Shown: positions 27,322 to 37,088, counted from the stretch's first letter. The stretch is 64,000 bases of DNA from Eubacterium sp. MSJ-21 (GCF_018918185.1 NZ_JAHLPZ010000010.1:1-64000), one strand, 5' to 3'. The notes: generated by a model not told the origin, from the sequence alone. Numbers and translations: made by a program.

Positions 27322-29571
27322 ATGAAGCATATAAATAAGAAAGAATGGAAGAAAACGACAAAGTATATTGCAGGTTCGACCGGCGCGGTTGCACTTGCAG
27401 TTGCATCCTGCGCAGCAGGTATCACAGGTACTGGCACAGATGTGACAAAGTATGACAAGGAGTATCTGGCAGGCGATGACAAGGCAAGCGATACAGACGC
27501 AACAACGATCATGAACACTGATGATCTGGCAGATCAGCTTGCAGATAACGTAAACCTCAAAGAGAAAGATGTTGATAAGGATGAGACCGTCTATGTATTC
27601 GCCAAGGCAAACGGTGACGTGGACAACATCCTGGTCAACGAGACTTTGAAGAACCGCGACAAGAGCGATAAGATTGAAGACACAACCGATCTGAAGGATA
27701 TCGTAAATGTCAAGGGCGACGAGACATTTACACAGAACGGAAACAAGATTACGTGGGATGCTGCCGGAAATGAGATCAGCTACCAGGGTACAACCGATAA
27801 GCAGCTTCCGGTCTCTGTAAAGGCAACGTATTATCTGGATGGAAATGAGATCTCACCAGAGGAACTCGCTGGTAAGAGTGGTAAGGTAAAGATTCGTTTG
27901 GATTATACAAGCAATGAGAAGGTAACCAAAGAAGTAAATGGCAAGGAAGAGGATATCTCCGTACCATTCGTCGCAGTATCCGGCATGGTGCTCGGCGATA
28001 ACTTCACGAACATTCAGGTGACTAATGGTAAATACCTTGCACAGGGCGAGAGCAATATCGTAGTCGGTTACGCAGTTCCCGGCCTTGACAGTGGCGTGAA
28101 GGATGCCGCCAAGGATCTTGATACAGAGATTCCGGATTATGTAGAGGTAAGCGCAGATGTGACAGACTTCTCGCTCGATATGACAGTGACAATGCTTGTA
28201 AATGGTTCTGAGATGGACTACTCCGGCGATCTGGATCTGACAGATCTGGATGATCTGACAGAAGCTCTGAGCAGTGCCGGTAATCAGTTAGCAACTGGTT
28301 CGGGTGATCTTTCTGATGGAGCAACACAGGTATCGGATGGAGCAGGACAACTGGCAACTGGCGCAGGACAGCTCTCCGATGGAGCTTCCACTCTGGCAGA
28401 TAAGATGGGCGATCTTACAACGGGTGCAGGATCTCTGAAGGATGGTCTGGAATCGCTCTCAGGCAAATCGGGAGATCTGACAAATGGAATTGGTGTGATT
28501 GATCAGAGCGCACAGTCTATTGCTGCAGGAATCAACACATTGGATGCTGCAGTCAATACAAAGATGACAGACGAAGAAAAGGCAGCAGCTGCAAAGCAGG
28601 CAGGAACAGCAGCAGCCAGCGCAGTAGAAGCACAGTTTGCAGAAGGAACGGATACATATAATCAGATTTACAGTCAGGCATCTGAATCTTATGCAAGCAG
28701 TATTACCGGCGCTACCGATCAGATTGCACAGGCATATATCAATTCAGATGCATATACAGCATTTTATAATGCGGCACTTTCATCCAAGGCTATGGAATAT
28801 GCGACACAGAATGCTCCGGCGTTGATGCAGGCATATGGAATTGATTATCAGACTGCGTTCAATCAGGCATATAATGGCGCTCTTCAGAATGCAGAGCTTC
28901 AGGCAGGCGTTGCCGCAAGCGTGCAGAGCGCATTTAAGCAGATGGCACAGCAGACGACCGCATCTTTGGCAGAAAGTGGCAAGGCAACGATTGGACAGTC
29001 AGTGGTAGGTGCTTGCAAATCGGCTGCATCAACTGCGGCTTCTCAGGCGGCTGGTCAGGCAGCTGTACAGGGCGCAGAGACAGCAAAGGTTACGATTGCA
29101 TCCCAAATTGAAGCAACACAGGCAAACGGTTACAGTCTGGTAAGTGGTGCAAACGCTCTGGCACAGGGAACATCTACTTTGGCAGGTTCTGTCCCGGCGT
29201 TGAAGGATGGTATTAGCCAGCTTGTAAATGGTGCGAACGCACTGGCAAGTGGTGCTGGACAGCTCTCTGAGGGAGCGGTATCGCTGAAAGATGGAGCTGG
29301 AACATTGAAGACTGGCGTTGATCAGTTGAAGGATGGTGCAGGTCAGGTTGCAGATGGTGCAGTAACGTTGAATCAAAGCCTTGTATCTCTGAACAACGAT
29401 GCAATCAAGAAGATGGTAAACGCATATAACGGTGATGTGAAGGATTCTGTTGAGAGATTACAGGCGGCGATGGAAGCTGCAACAGAGTATGACAGCTTTG
29501 GCGGAAAGTCAGATAATACAGCAGGTGTGACAAAGTTCATTATCAAGACAGCAGCTATATCTGCTGAATAA
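27322..29571 (+). CDS. Secreted protein with xxxLxxG heptad repeats, MMPL partner
   Basis: The 749-residue protein has an export signal (about 15-32, AGSTGAVALAVASCAAG) whose VASC could be a lipobox, making it a possible lipoprotein. The N-terminal half is acidic and probably a beta domain. Two blocks of heptads follow (about 320-395 and 595-700) of the type GAGQLATGAGQLSDGASTL, the xxxLxxG pattern of YhgE/Pip-related and MMPL-associated proteins, separated by an Ala/Gln-rich helical region (about 410-590). Such repeats form long extracellular rods. The gene follows the MMPL transporter and probably builds one export machine with it. It lacks the membrane helices of full-length YhgE. Confidence 0.8.
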   Translation: MKHINKKEWKKTTKYIAGSTGAVALAVASCAAGITGTGTDVTKYDKEYLAGDDKASDTDATTIMNTDDLADQLADNVNLKEKDVDKDETVYVFAKANGDVDNILVNETLKNRDKSDKIEDTTDLKDIVNVKGDETFTQNGNKITWDAAGNEISYQGTTDKQLPVSVKATYYLDGNEISPEELAGKSGKVKIRLDYTSNEKVTKEVNGKEEDISVPFVAVSGMVLGDNFTNIQVTNGKYLAQGESNIVVGYAVPGLDSGVKDAAKDLDTEIPDYVEVSADVTDFSLDMTVTMLVNGSEMDYSGDLDLTDLDDLTEALSSAGNQLATGSGDLSDGATQVSDGAGQLATGAGQLSDGASTLADKMGDLTTGAGSLKDGLESLSGKSGDLTNGIGVIDQSAQSIAAGINTLDAAVNTKMTDEEKAAAAKQAGTAAASAVEAQFAEGTDTYNQIYSQASESYASSITGATDQIAQAYINSDAYTAFYNAALSSKAMEYATQNAPALMQAYGIDYQTAFNQAYNGALQNAELQAGVAASVQSAFKQMAQQTTASLAESGKATIGQSVVGACKSAASTAASQAAGQAAVQGAETAKVTIASQIEATQANGYSLVSGANALAQGTSTLAGSVPALKDGISQLVNGANALASGAGQLSEGAVSLKDGAGTLKTGVDQLKDGAGQVADGAVTLNQSLVSLNNDAIKKMVNAYNGDVKDSVERLQAAMEAATEYDSFGGKSDNTAGVTKFIIKTAAISAE

Positions 29572-29607
29572 TATAGATTGGTTTCTAAACCAATTCTTCT
29601 CCCCCGC

Positions 29608-29640
29608 AAAACGCGTCGGCTTATGCCGGCGCGTTTTCTT
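29608..29640 (+). terminator. Terminator of the MMPL/heptad-repeat operon
   Basis: AAAACGCGTCGGC pairs with GCCGGCGCGTTTT (one mismatch) around TTAT, followed by CTT. The stem is very strong although the T run is short. Confidence 0.8.
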
Positions 29641-29654
29641 ATGTCTTTTGCGTT

Positions 29655-29709
29655 GCGGAAGTAAGCGTGTAGGAGCAAAGTGGCAAGAAACTGGAAAAAC
29701 TCCCCAACC
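29655..29709. repeat. Single copy of dispersed repeat pieces
   Basis: GCGGAAGTAAGCG (29655-29667) matches 6201-6213 in 12 of 13 bases. TAGGAGCAAAG (29670-29680) and ACTCCCCAACC (29699-29709) match the 64-bp tandem array and its right end. GGAG and CTCC can pair to form a hairpin like those of the array. Confidence 0.6.
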
Positions 29710-29783
29710 AGCACAAAAATTCAGTTGAAACATGTAGGAGGGTTAGATATAATAAAATCATATATGGAAAAAGAGGCTTCATT

Positions 29784-30995
29784 ATGGAGAAAGTAAAAGA
29801 ACAGATGAAACGGCTGCTTCCTCAGATGACGCGGGTCATCGTGAGCAACCGGCAGGATAAAACATATCAATATCGGAAAGTGGAAGTCACGTGGACGACG
29901 GTACGCGGAAAAGAGCTGTGCCAGATTGCGGCGTACACAGAAAAACAGGTTTTTCAGGAAAATGTTGCTATAGATGAACTTGCAGACAAACTGCTGGTGC
30001 ATTTTCCGGAGCATCTGTGCCAGATGAATATATTCACAGAAGAAAAAGAATATAGCTTCAAGATGACAAAGAAGGGGAAACTGCTGACGAACGCAACCAG
30101 ACTTCCGGCGAAGCAGTCCGGTAAGTCGAAGCTTGCAAAGACAAGTGGCAGTGATGTGGCAGATCTGGCGGATAAGATGAACAGCCGCCGGGGCGAACAC
30201 AACCGCAAGAAGAATTATATTCTGCAGGAGGGCATGATAGTTCCTCCACTCGTGGATATGGGGATATTCACAAAAGATGGAAAGGTTGTCCGTTCCATGT
30301 ATGACAAGTACAAATAGATCAACCGGTTTGTGGAGCTTGTCGATGATGTGCTGAAGAACGAAACGAAGGATGAGATACATATTTTAGACTTTGGATGCGG
30401 CAAATCCTATCTGACGTTTGTCCTCTATTATTATATAGTAGAAATCCGAAAGAAAAAGGCAGAGATCATCGGGCTGGATCTGAAGGAAGATGTGATAAAA
30501 CATTGCAATGAAACAGCAAAGAAGTACGGCTATGACCATCTTCATTTTGAACTAGGTGATATCAACGGCTACAAGACGAAGATGCCGGTGGATATGGTTG
30601 TGACATTGCATGCATGCGATACGGCGACCGATTATGCGCTCTTTAATGCAGTACAGTGGAATGCAAAATACATCCTGTCTGTGCCATGCTGCCAGCATGA
30701 GGTAAATGGACAGATTGAAAGCGAATTGCTGGCACCGATGATGGACTACGGCATCATTAAAGAACGCATGGCAGCACTTGCAACGGATGCGATACGTGCC
30801 AATATGTTAACCTACCGGGGATACAAGACACAGGTTCTGGAGTTTGTGGATTTTGCACATTCACCGAAGAATCTGTTGATCCGCGCTGTAAAATCTGCAA
30901 TCCCAAAAGAAAAACGGGAACGCAGTTTGCAGGAAGTTGAGCGTATGTGCGAGGAGATGCACATCGTTCCTTCTATATATAATCTACTAAAGTAG
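29784..30995 (+). pseudogene. SAM-dependent methyltransferase interrupted by an in-frame TAG
   Basis: Two open frames, 29784-30317 (177 codons) and 30318-30995 (225 codons), are in the same phase and separated only by TAG at 30315-30317. Read through, they give one protein of about 403 residues. It would have an N-terminal region with VPPLVDMGIFTKDGKVV and a methyltransferase domain (ILDFGCGKSYLTFVLYY, IIGLDLKEDVI, VVTLHACDTATD, ILSVPCCQHE). The junction reads DKYK-stop-INRF; relatives that I remember have Gln there, so one C-to-T change (CAG to TAG) explains it. The downstream part has no Shine-Dalgarno at its first GTG (30330). It is a recent pseudogene, an amber read-through gene or a sequencing error. 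Confidence 0.85.
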
Positions 30996-31014
30996 AAGAG
31001 AGAGGAGGAGTCCG

Positions 31015-31107
31015 ATGAAACGAAGTTTCATTAATACAAATGGCTCCGACGAAATGCCGCCGAGCGGAGGCGAGGGGGCAACACCACAAAGAGGAGGGAA
31101 ATTATGA
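31015..31107 (+). CDS. Possible 30-residue peptide coupled to the next gene
   Basis: ATG 31015 is preceded by GAGGAGGAG at good distance and opens a frame of 30 codons rich in Gly, Ser and Pro (ending GGEGATPQRGGKL). Its TGA overlaps the ATG of the following gene as ATGA. The arrangement suggests translational coupling. No family is recognised. It may only be a leader that delivers ribosomes to the next start, or chance. Confidence 0.4.
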   Translation: MKRSFINTNGSDEMPPSGGEGATPQRGGKL

Positions 31108-31931
31108 AACCAAAGAAAGAGAACAAAAGAGGCGGTGCAATCGTCAGCCTGATCGTCGGAATTATTTTCGTGCTGCTGGCAATCATGTGCTTCATCGGTG
31201 ACATGGATTATTTGCTTGGAGGCAAAGCAAAAGATTTGAATGAGATTGCAGCCAATGTCCGCCCGCAGAAGGATGATCACGTAAGAACAGACAGCTATCT
31301 TGTGCTTGGAAACTTTGCAGAGACACAGCATAAGATCAACGGAATCATTCCGGTAGGGAAAGAACAGCATTATGCGATTGTCCTTGGCGATGATAGCATG
31401 ACGGATATTTCCGAGGCAAAGGTGATTGTGCTTACAGTCAAAAACAAGAAGACAATCGAAAAACTCGATGAACTTGCAAATGATGATAATGCAAACTTCA
31501 GCGATGCAATTGCGATTGAAGGACAGATCCGTACACTGGATCCGGAAATCGAAGGCTATTACAGAGATGCACTGGCGTCATCCGGCATTACAGATTACTG
31601 CGATTATTATACAGTCGCAGTCGATGCAACCCAGACAAGATTATTCGGCTGGCTTCTGGTGATTGGTGTGCTGGCAATCGGTGTGCTCTGCATTGTAGCG
31701 TTTGCAAAGATTAACAAGCAGATCAAGAATGAGAAGAATCTTGCTTATACAAATGCAACACCGGCGATGGGACAGCCGGGCAATCCGTATGTAAATCCGG
31801 TAACCGGACAGCCGTATGATGCAGGCGTAGTAAATCCAGTCACGGGACAGACGTACAACCAGACACCGGATGGAACCTCAAGTGTTCCATATACACCGGG
31901 ACAGAATACAGACAACACCCCATATTCATAA
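31104..31931 (+). CDS. Membrane protein with proline/glycine-rich tail, function unknown
   Basis: The 275-residue protein has a transmembrane helix at about 13-31 (IVSLIVGIIFVLLAIMCFIG), an extracytoplasmic domain (about 40-172) and a second helix (about 176-197, LLVIGVLAIGVLCIVAFA). The cytoplasmic tail has repeats of NPVTGQPYD/NPVTGQTYN. I do not recognise the family with confidence. Such tails with NPxTGQ repeats occur in proteins with zinc-ribbon partners, but none is beside it. AGGAGGG precedes the ATG, and the small frame 31015-31107 overlaps it by 4 nt. The S10 operon follows after 387 bp. Confidence 0.75.
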   Translation: MKPKKENKRGGAIVSLIVGIIFVLLAIMCFIGDMDYLLGGKAKDLNEIAANVRPQKDDHVRTDSYLVLGNFAETQHKINGIIPVGKEQHYAIVLGDDSMTDISEAKVIVLTVKNKKTIEKLDELANDDNANFSDAIAIEGQIRTLDPEIEGYYRDALASSGITDYCDYYTVAVDATQTRLFGWLLVIGVLAIGVLCIVAFAKINKQIKNEKNLAYTNATPAMGQPGNPYVNPVTGQPYDAGVVNPVTGQTYNQTPDGTSSVPYTPGQNTDNTPYS

Positions 31932-32036
31932 CAAGTGTATTATTATAGAAGAAACACACAAAAATATCAAAAAGATACGGAATCTGGCAGACAATACCAG
32001 CGTATCGAAAAAAATACAAAAAAATAAAAAAAACTC

Positions 32037-32065
32037 TTGCATTTACAGGTGGTATTGAGTATAAT
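32037..32065 (+). promoter_or_regulatory. Promoter of the S10 ribosomal operon
   Basis: TTGCAT (32037-32042) and a perfect TATAAT (32060-32065) are separated by 17 bp. It lies about 250 bp before rpsJ, giving a long leader. Confidence 0.8.
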
Positions 32066-32076
32066 AACCCTTGCTG

Positions 32077-32318
32077 TGACATTGATAGCGTAGAAGCGAA
32101 GGTTGCTATGTAAGACATAGGTTTTTCGTGGAGCGAATGTCAATTAACGATAACTGGCGACAAGTCACTGTACTCAATAACCATCTGGCAATGCCAGAGA
32201 TGACGTGTGAAGATATCTGAAACACTTCAGTGTGAGATAAGATAAGAAACACACGGGAAAGTTGTACAGTCACCACTTGTCGTACTACAAAAAGTGCGAA
32301 AAGGAGGCGGCTTTTTTT
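32077..32318 (+). promoter_or_regulatory. Structured leader of the S10 operon, candidate attenuator
   Basis: A long-range stem TGACATT (32077-32083)/AATGTCA (32136-32142) encloses two competing hairpins. ATAGC (32085-32089) can pair with GCTAT (32105-32109), or CTATGT (32106-32111) can pair with ACATAG (32115-32120), which is followed by five T. The second is terminator-like and the first would prevent it. Further hairpins are CTGGCA/TGCCAG (32185-32197) and ACACT/AGTGT near 32222. Autoregulation of S10 operons by L4 through the leader is known in other bacteria; here it is inference. Confidence 0.5.
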
Positions 32319-32630
32319 ATGGCAAGTCAAGTAATGAGAATCACATTGAAGGCGTACGATCACAAGTTAATCGATCAGGCTGCAAAGCAGATCATCGAGA
32401 CGATCAAGAGTACAGGAGCAAAGGTTTCAGGTCCTGTTCCAATGCCTACAAAGGTTGAGAAGATCACAATCCTCAGAGCTGTTCATAAGTATAAGGATTC
32501 CAGAGAACAGTTCGAGCAGAGAACTCACAAGAGACTCATTGATGTACTTACACCATCACAGAAGACAATCGATGCTCTTCAGAAGCTTGATGTTTCAGCT
32601 GGTGTATATGTTAATGTAAAGATGAAGTAA
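32319..32630 (+). CDS. rpsJ: 30S ribosomal protein S10
   Basis: The 103-residue protein has the S10 pattern: [20 protein letters not shown], then [16 protein letters not shown] and the [11 protein letters not shown] end. It is the first gene of the S10 operon and binds the 30S head; it is also NusE, a partner of NusB in antitermination. AAGGAGG lies upstream of ATG 32319; the frame extends back to 32262 without support. Codon use is strongly biased, as for the whole block. Confidence 0.97.
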   Translation: MASQVMRITLKAYDHKLIDQAAKQIIETIKSTGAKVSGPVPMPTKVEKITILRAVHKYKDSREQFEQRTHKRLIDVLTPSQKTIDALQKLDVSAGVYVNVKMK

Positions 32631-32660
32631 TTCATCAAATCAAAAAGTTTATTGCAGTAC

Positions 32661-32684
32661 CTAATTACGCGAAAGCGAATTTAG
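32661..32684 (+). promoter_or_regulatory. GAAA-loop hairpin between rpsJ and rplC
   Basis: CTAATTACGC and GCGAATTTAG pair at 8 of 10 positions around a GAAA tetraloop. The right arm GCGAATTTAG is identical to the right arm of the hairpin elements at 6138 and 14739. No T run follows, so it is not a terminator. It lies in an unusually long gap (105 bp) of an otherwise tight operon. Confidence 0.5.
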
Positions 32685-32735
32685 AATGATTGCTCCGGCA
32701 ATCCGCTGTGAATTAAAATTAGGAGGAAAAATTTC

Positions 32736-33419
32736 ATGAAGAAGGCTATTTTAGCAACAAAAGTCGGAATGACTCAAATCTTCAACGAAGATGGTGTTTT
32801 AACACCAGTAACAGTTTTACAGGCTGGACCATGTGTTGTAACTCAGGTAAAGACAGTTGACAACGACGGTTACGATGCAGTACAGGTTGGTTTCGGCGAA
32901 AAGAAAGAAAGAGTAACAACAAAGGATGTTTCTGGAAAGAAAGTAATCAGAAACCCACATGGCGCTGGTAAGGCAGAGGTTGGCCACTTCAAGAAGGCTG
33001 GCACAACACCTAAGAAGTTTGTTCGTGAGTTCAGACTTGAGAACGTAGCTGATTACAACGCAGGTGATGAGATCAAGGCTGATATCTTTGCAGAGGGTGA
33101 CAAGATTGATGTTACTGCAAAGTCAAAGGGTAAGGGATACGCAGGCGGTATCAAGAGATTCGGTATGAAGTCTGGTCCTTCTGCTCATGGTTCCAAGTAT
33201 CATCGTCATGCAGGTTCCAATGGTTCTGCAACAACACCAGGTAGAGTATTCAAGGGTAAGAAGATGCCTGGACATATGGGTAATGTAAGAGTTACAGTAC
33301 AGAACCTTGAGATTGTTAAGATAGATGTAGAGAACAACGTAATTTTGGTAAAGGGTGCCGTACCTGGACCAAAGAAATCATTAGTAATGATTAAGGAAAC
33401 AGTAAAGACTGGCAAATAA
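32736..33419 (+). CDS. rplC: 50S ribosomal protein L3
   Basis: The 227-residue protein has the L3 hallmarks: [19 protein letters not shown] at the start, [20 protein letters not shown] and the [15 protein letters not shown] loop that reaches the peptidyl transferase centre. Its extension and length are as usual. GGAGG precedes the ATG. Confidence 0.97.
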   Translation: MKKAILATKVGMTQIFNEDGVLTPVTVLQAGPCVVTQVKTVDNDGYDAVQVGFGEKKERVTTKDVSGKKVIRNPHGAGKAEVGHFKKAGTTPKKFVREFRLENVADYNAGDEIKADIFAEGDKIDVTAKSKGKGYAGGIKRFGMKSGPSAHGSKYHRHAGSNGSATTPGRVFKGKKMPGHMGNVRVTVQNLEIVKIDVENNVILVKGAVPGPKKSLVMIKETVKTGK

Positions 33420-33448
33420 GCCGGGCTTTCAGGAAGGAGGATCATTAG

Positions 33449-34069
33449 ATGGCAACAGTAGCAGTTTATAACATCGAAGGTAAAGAAGTAGACAAGCTTG
33501 AGCTTAATGACAACGTATTCGGTGTTGAGATAAATGAGCATTTAGTACATCTGGCAGTTGTAAGCCAGTTAGCAAACGGTCGTCAGGGTACACAGAGCGC
33601 AAAGACACGTTCTGAAGTATCAGGTGGCGGAAGAAAGCCTTGGAGACAGAAGGGAACAGGTCATGCAAGACAGGGTTCTACAAGATCTCCACAGTGGACA
33701 GGCGGTGGCGTTGTATTTGCACCAAAGCCAAGAGATTATTCTATGAAGATGAACAAGAGAGAGAAGCAGATCGCTATCAAGTCTGCACTCACATCAAAGG
33801 TTCAGGATTCTAAGCTTATCGTAGTTGATGAGTTCAAGCTTGATGAGATTAAGACATCTAAGTTTGTACAGATCCTTGACAACTTAAAGGCTCCTAAGGC
33901 TTTGGTTGTAACAAAGGATAAGGATGAGAAGGTTGTTCTTTCAGCAAGAAACATCCCAACAGTTAAGACAACTATGACAAATTCAATTAACGTATATGAC
34001 ATTCTTAAGTATGATTCACTTGTAATCACTAAGGATGCTGTTGCAGCAATCGAGGAGGTGTATGCATAA
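33449..34069 (+). CDS. rplD: 50S ribosomal protein L4
   Basis: The 206-residue protein lines the exit tunnel with its extended loop ([19 protein letters not shown], residues about 48-66). In other bacteria L4 also represses the S10 operon, which makes the leader upstream of rpsJ its natural target. AGGAGG precedes the ATG, and the stop overlaps the rplW start by one base. Confidence 0.97.
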   Translation: MATVAVYNIEGKEVDKLELNDNVFGVEINEHLVHLAVVSQLANGRQGTQSAKTRSEVSGGGRKPWRQKGTGHARQGSTRSPQWTGGGVVFAPKPRDYSMKMNKREKQIAIKSALTSKVQDSKLIVVDEFKLDEIKTSKFVQILDNLKAPKALVVTKDKDEKVVLSARNIPTVKTTMTNSINVYDILKYDSLVITKDAVAAIEEVYA

Positions 34070-34368
34070 TGGCAGATATTAAGTATTATGACGTTATCCT
34101 TAAGCCGGTTCTTACAGAGAAGAGTATGAACGCTATGGCTGAGAAGAAGTACACTTTCCTTGTTCATCCGGAAGCTACCAAGGCTCAGGTTAAGGAAGCT
34201 GTAGAGAAGATGTTCGAGGGAGCAAAGGTTGCTAAGGTCAACACAATGAACCAGGATGGTAAGACAAAGAGACGTGGAATGACCTACGGCAAGACAGCAA
34301 AGACTAAGAAGGCAATCGTTCAGCTTACAGCTGAGAGCGCTGACATCGAGTTATTCGAAGGTCTTTAA
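34069..34368 (+). CDS. rplW: 50S ribosomal protein L23
   Basis: The 99-residue protein shows the L23 pattern ([20 protein letters not shown], then [20 protein letters not shown]). It sits at the tunnel exit and is the docking site of trigger factor and SRP. Its start overlaps the rplD stop (TAATG), so translation is coupled. Confidence 0.97.
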   Translation: MADIKYYDVILKPVLTEKSMNAMAEKKYTFLVHPEATKAQVKEAVEKMFEGAKVAKVNTMNQDGKTKRRGMTYGKTAKTKKAIVQLTAESADIELFEGL

Positions 34369-34429
34369 GATTTAACACTATGTGCAATAAAAGCACGATA
34401 ATAAATTGAGATTCGAAAGGAGAACAACA

Positions 34430-35272
34430 ATGGGAATTAAGTCATATAACCCATATACACCTTCCAGACGAAACATGACAGGTCTTGATTTCGTTGAGAT
34501 TACAAAGAGTGTTCCTGAGAAGTCTCTTCTTGCAAAGAAGGATAAGACAGCAGGACGTAATAACCAGGGTAAGATTACAGTAAGACATCACGGCGGTGGA
34601 AACAGACAGAAGTACAGAATGATCGACTTCAAGAGAACAAAGGATGATATCCCTGCTAAGGTAGCTGCAATCGAGTACGATCCAAACAGAACAGCAAACA
34701 TCGCACTGCTTCACTATGCAGACGGTGAGAAGGCATACATCATTGCTCCAGTTGGACTTAAGGTTGGCGACGAGCTTATGAATGGTGCAAATGCAGAAAT
34801 CAAGGTTGGTAACTGCTTACCACTTGCAAATATCCCAGTTGGTACTGAGATTCACAATATTGAGCTTTATCCTGGAAAGGGCGCACAGCTTGTACGTTCC
34901 GCAGGTAACTCCGCTCAGCTCATGGCAAAGGAAGGCAAGTATGCAACACTCAGACTTCCATCCGGAGAAATGAGAATGGTTCCTATCGTTTGCCGTGCAA
35001 CAATCGGTCAGGTTGGTAATATCGAGCACGGACTTGTTAACATCGGTAAAGCAGGACGTAAGCGTCACATGGGTGTTCGCCCAACAGTACGTGGTTCTGT
35101 TATGAACCCGAACGATCACCCACATGGTGGTGGTGAAGGTAGAGCACCGATCGGTCGTTCTGGCCCATCTACTCCTTGGGGTAAGCCGGCACTGGGACTT
35201 AAGACCAGAAAGAAGAACAAGCAGTCTAACAAGTATATTGTAAGAACAAGAGACGGTAAGAACGTTAAGTAA
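34430..35272 (+). CDS. rplB: 50S ribosomal protein L2
   Basis: The 280-residue protein has the conserved N-terminus [17 protein letters not shown] and the C-terminal motif [20 protein letters not shown] with the invariant His of the peptidyl transferase region. AAAGGAG lies 8 bp before ATG 34430; the frame runs back to 34406 without a site. Confidence 0.97.
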   Translation: MGIKSYNPYTPSRRNMTGLDFVEITKSVPEKSLLAKKDKTAGRNNQGKITVRHHGGGNRQKYRMIDFKRTKDDIPAKVAAIEYDPNRTANIALLHYADGEKAYIIAPVGLKVGDELMNGANAEIKVGNCLPLANIPVGTEIHNIELYPGKGAQLVRSAGNSAQLMAKEGKYATLRLPSGEMRMVPIVCRATIGQVGNIEHGLVNIGKAGRKRHMGVRPTVRGSVMNPNDHPHGGGEGRAPIGRSGPSTPWGKPALGLKTRKKNKQSNKYIVRTRDGKNVK

Positions 35273-35283
35273 GGAGGTAAGTT

Positions 35284-35565
35284 ATGGCTCGTTCATTAAA
35301 GAAAGGACCATTTGCAGATGGTTATTTGTTAAAGAAGATAGATGCTATGAACGCTGACAACAAGAAGGACGTCATTAAGACATGGTCACGTCGTTCAACA
35401 ATCTTCCCATCATTCGTTGGTCATACAATCGCTGTATATGATGGAAGAAAGCATGTGCCTGTATATGTAACTGAGGATATGGTTGGTCATAAGCTCGGTG
35501 AGTTCGTTGCAACAAGAACATACAGAGGACATGGCAAGGATGAGAAGAAGGGTAAGAAGAGATAA
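35284..35565 (+). CDS. rpsS: 30S ribosomal protein S19
   Basis: The 93-residue protein starts [19 protein letters not shown] and has [20 protein letters not shown], the S19 signature. It forms a head complex with S13. AAGGAGG precedes the ATG, 11 bp after rplB. Confidence 0.97.
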   Translation: MARSLKKGPFADGYLLKKIDAMNADNKKDVIKTWSRRSTIFPSFVGHTIAVYDGRKHVPVYVTEDMVGHKLGEFVATRTYRGHGKDEKKGKKR

Positions 35566-35585
35566 GTCGAAAGGAGGACACATTC

Positions 35586-35972
35586 ATGGCAAAAGGACAT
35601 AGATCCCAGATTAAGAGACTCAGAAATGAGAATAAGGATACAAGACCTAAGGCTACTGTTTCATACGCTAGAGTATCAGTAACAAAGGCATGTTTCGTAT
35701 TAGATGCGATCAGAGGCAAGGATGTAACTTCAGCACTTGGTATTCTTGCTTACAACAATCGTTATGCATCAAAGGTAATTGAGAAGTTATTGAAGTCTGC
35801 TATTGCGAATGCAGAGAACAACAACGGTATGAAGGTAGAAGACCTTTACATCGCTGAGTGTTATGCAAACAAAGGACCAACAATGAAGAGAATTCAGCCG
35901 AGAGCACAGGGTAGAGCTTACAGAATCGAGAAGAGAACAAGCCACATCACTGTTGTGCTGGATGCAAGATAG
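35586..35972 (+). CDS. rplV: 50S ribosomal protein L22
   Basis: The 128-residue protein has the L22 fold, with KATVSYARVSVTKACFVLDA at the start, the tunnel hairpin and the RAQGRAYRIEKRTSHITVVL end. The hairpin is a known site of macrolide-resistance changes; no unusual residue is evident. AAAGGAGG precedes the ATG. Confidence 0.97.
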   Translation: MAKGHRSQIKRLRNENKDTRPKATVSYARVSVTKACFVLDAIRGKDVTSALGILAYNNRYASKVIEKLLKSAIANAENNNGMKVEDLYIAECYANKGPTMKRIQPRAQGRAYRIEKRTSHITVVLDAR

Positions 35973-35982
35973 GAGGTAAGCA

Positions 35983-36648
35983 ATGGGACAGAAAGTTAAT
36001 CCACATGGTTTAAGAGTCGGAATCATCAAGGATTGGGATTCAAAGTGGTATGCTGATACCAAGGACGGAGAATTCTCAGACAACCTTGTTGAGGACTATA
36101 AAATTCGTGAGTTTTTAAAGAAAGAGCTTTACTCAGCAAACATCTCTAAGATCGAGATCGAGAGAACTGCTGATAAGGTAAGAGTAAACTTATATACAGC
36201 TAAGCCTGGTGTAGTAATCGGTAAGGGCGGCGCTGGAATCAACGAGATCAAGGCTAAGCTTCAGAAGCTTACTTCTAAGAAGCTTTTCATCGACATCAAG
36301 GAGATTAAGAAGCCGGATCTTGATGCTCAGTTAGTAGCAGAGAACATTGCACAGCAGCTTGAGAATCGTATCTCATTCAGACGTGCTATGAAGTCTTGCA
36401 TGAGCAGAACAATGAAGATGGGCGCACTTGGTATCAAGGCTTGCTGTTCAGGACGTCTTGGTGGTGCAGATATGGCTAGAACAGAGTTCTATACAGAGGG
36501 TAAGATTCCTCTTCAGACTCTTCGTGCTAACATCGATTATGGTTTTGCTGAGGCAAACACAACTTACGGTAAAGTTGGTGTTAAGGTATGGGTTTACCAC
36601 GGTGAAGTACTTCCTACTAAAGGAAACAAGGAAGGGAGCGATAAATAA
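35983..36648 (+). CDS. rpsC: 30S ribosomal protein S3
   Basis: The 221-residue protein has [20 protein letters not shown], the KH domain motif [17 protein letters not shown] and the C-terminal [14 protein letters not shown]. It forms part of the mRNA entry tunnel. AGGAGG lies before the ATG, and its stop overlaps rplP (TAATG). Confidence 0.97.
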   Translation: MGQKVNPHGLRVGIIKDWDSKWYADTKDGEFSDNLVEDYKIREFLKKELYSANISKIEIERTADKVRVNLYTAKPGVVIGKGGAGINEIKAKLQKLTSKKLFIDIKEIKKPDLDAQLVAENIAQQLENRISFRRAMKSCMSRTMKMGALGIKACCSGRLGGADMARTEFYTEGKIPLQTLRANIDYGFAEANTTYGKVGVKVWVYHGEVLPTKGNKEGSDK

Positions 36649-37088
36649 TGTTAATGCCTAAGAGAGTAAAGCGTCGTAAGCAGTTCAGAGGCACTATGGC
36701 TGGTAAGGCGCTTCGTGGAAATAAGATTACAAACGGTGAATATGGTATCGTAGCGCTTGAGCCTGCTTGGATCAAATCCAATCAGATTGAGGCTGCCCGT
36801 ATCGCTATGACAAGATATGTAAAGCGTAATGGTAAAGTCTGGATCAAGATTTTCCCTGACAAGCCGGTAACAGCAAAGCCTGCTGAAACTCGTATGGGTT
36901 CTGGTAAGGGTGCTCTGGAGTACTGGGTAGCAGTCGTTAAGCCAGGCAGAGTTATGTTTGAAATCGCAGGTGTGCCAGAGGAGACAGCAAAGGAAGCTCT
37001 TCGTCTCGCTACACACAAGCTGCCTGTAAAGTGTAAGATCGTATCAAAAGCAGATTTAGACAAGGAGGTTAATGGCGGTGAAGCTTAA
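36648..37088 (+). CDS. rplP: 50S ribosomal protein L16
   Basis: The 146-residue protein begins [20 protein letters not shown] and has [20 protein letters not shown], the L16 signature. It organises the A-site tRNA elbow. The start overlaps the rpsC stop by one base and the end overlaps rpmC by 17 bp. Confidence 0.97.
   Translation: MLMPKRVKRRKQFRGTMAGKALRGNKITNGEYGIVALEPAWIKSNQIEAARIAMTRYVKRNGKVWIKIFPDKPVTAKPAETRMGSGKGALEYWVAVVKPGRVMFEIAGVPEETAKEALRLATHKLPVKCKIVSKADLDKEVNGGEA

Noticed and set aside
29784-30317. A separate 177-residue protein followed by an independent methyltransferase
   Set aside because: Both frames are in phase with only the TAG between, the second has no ribosome binding site, and the joined reading gives one coherent protein.
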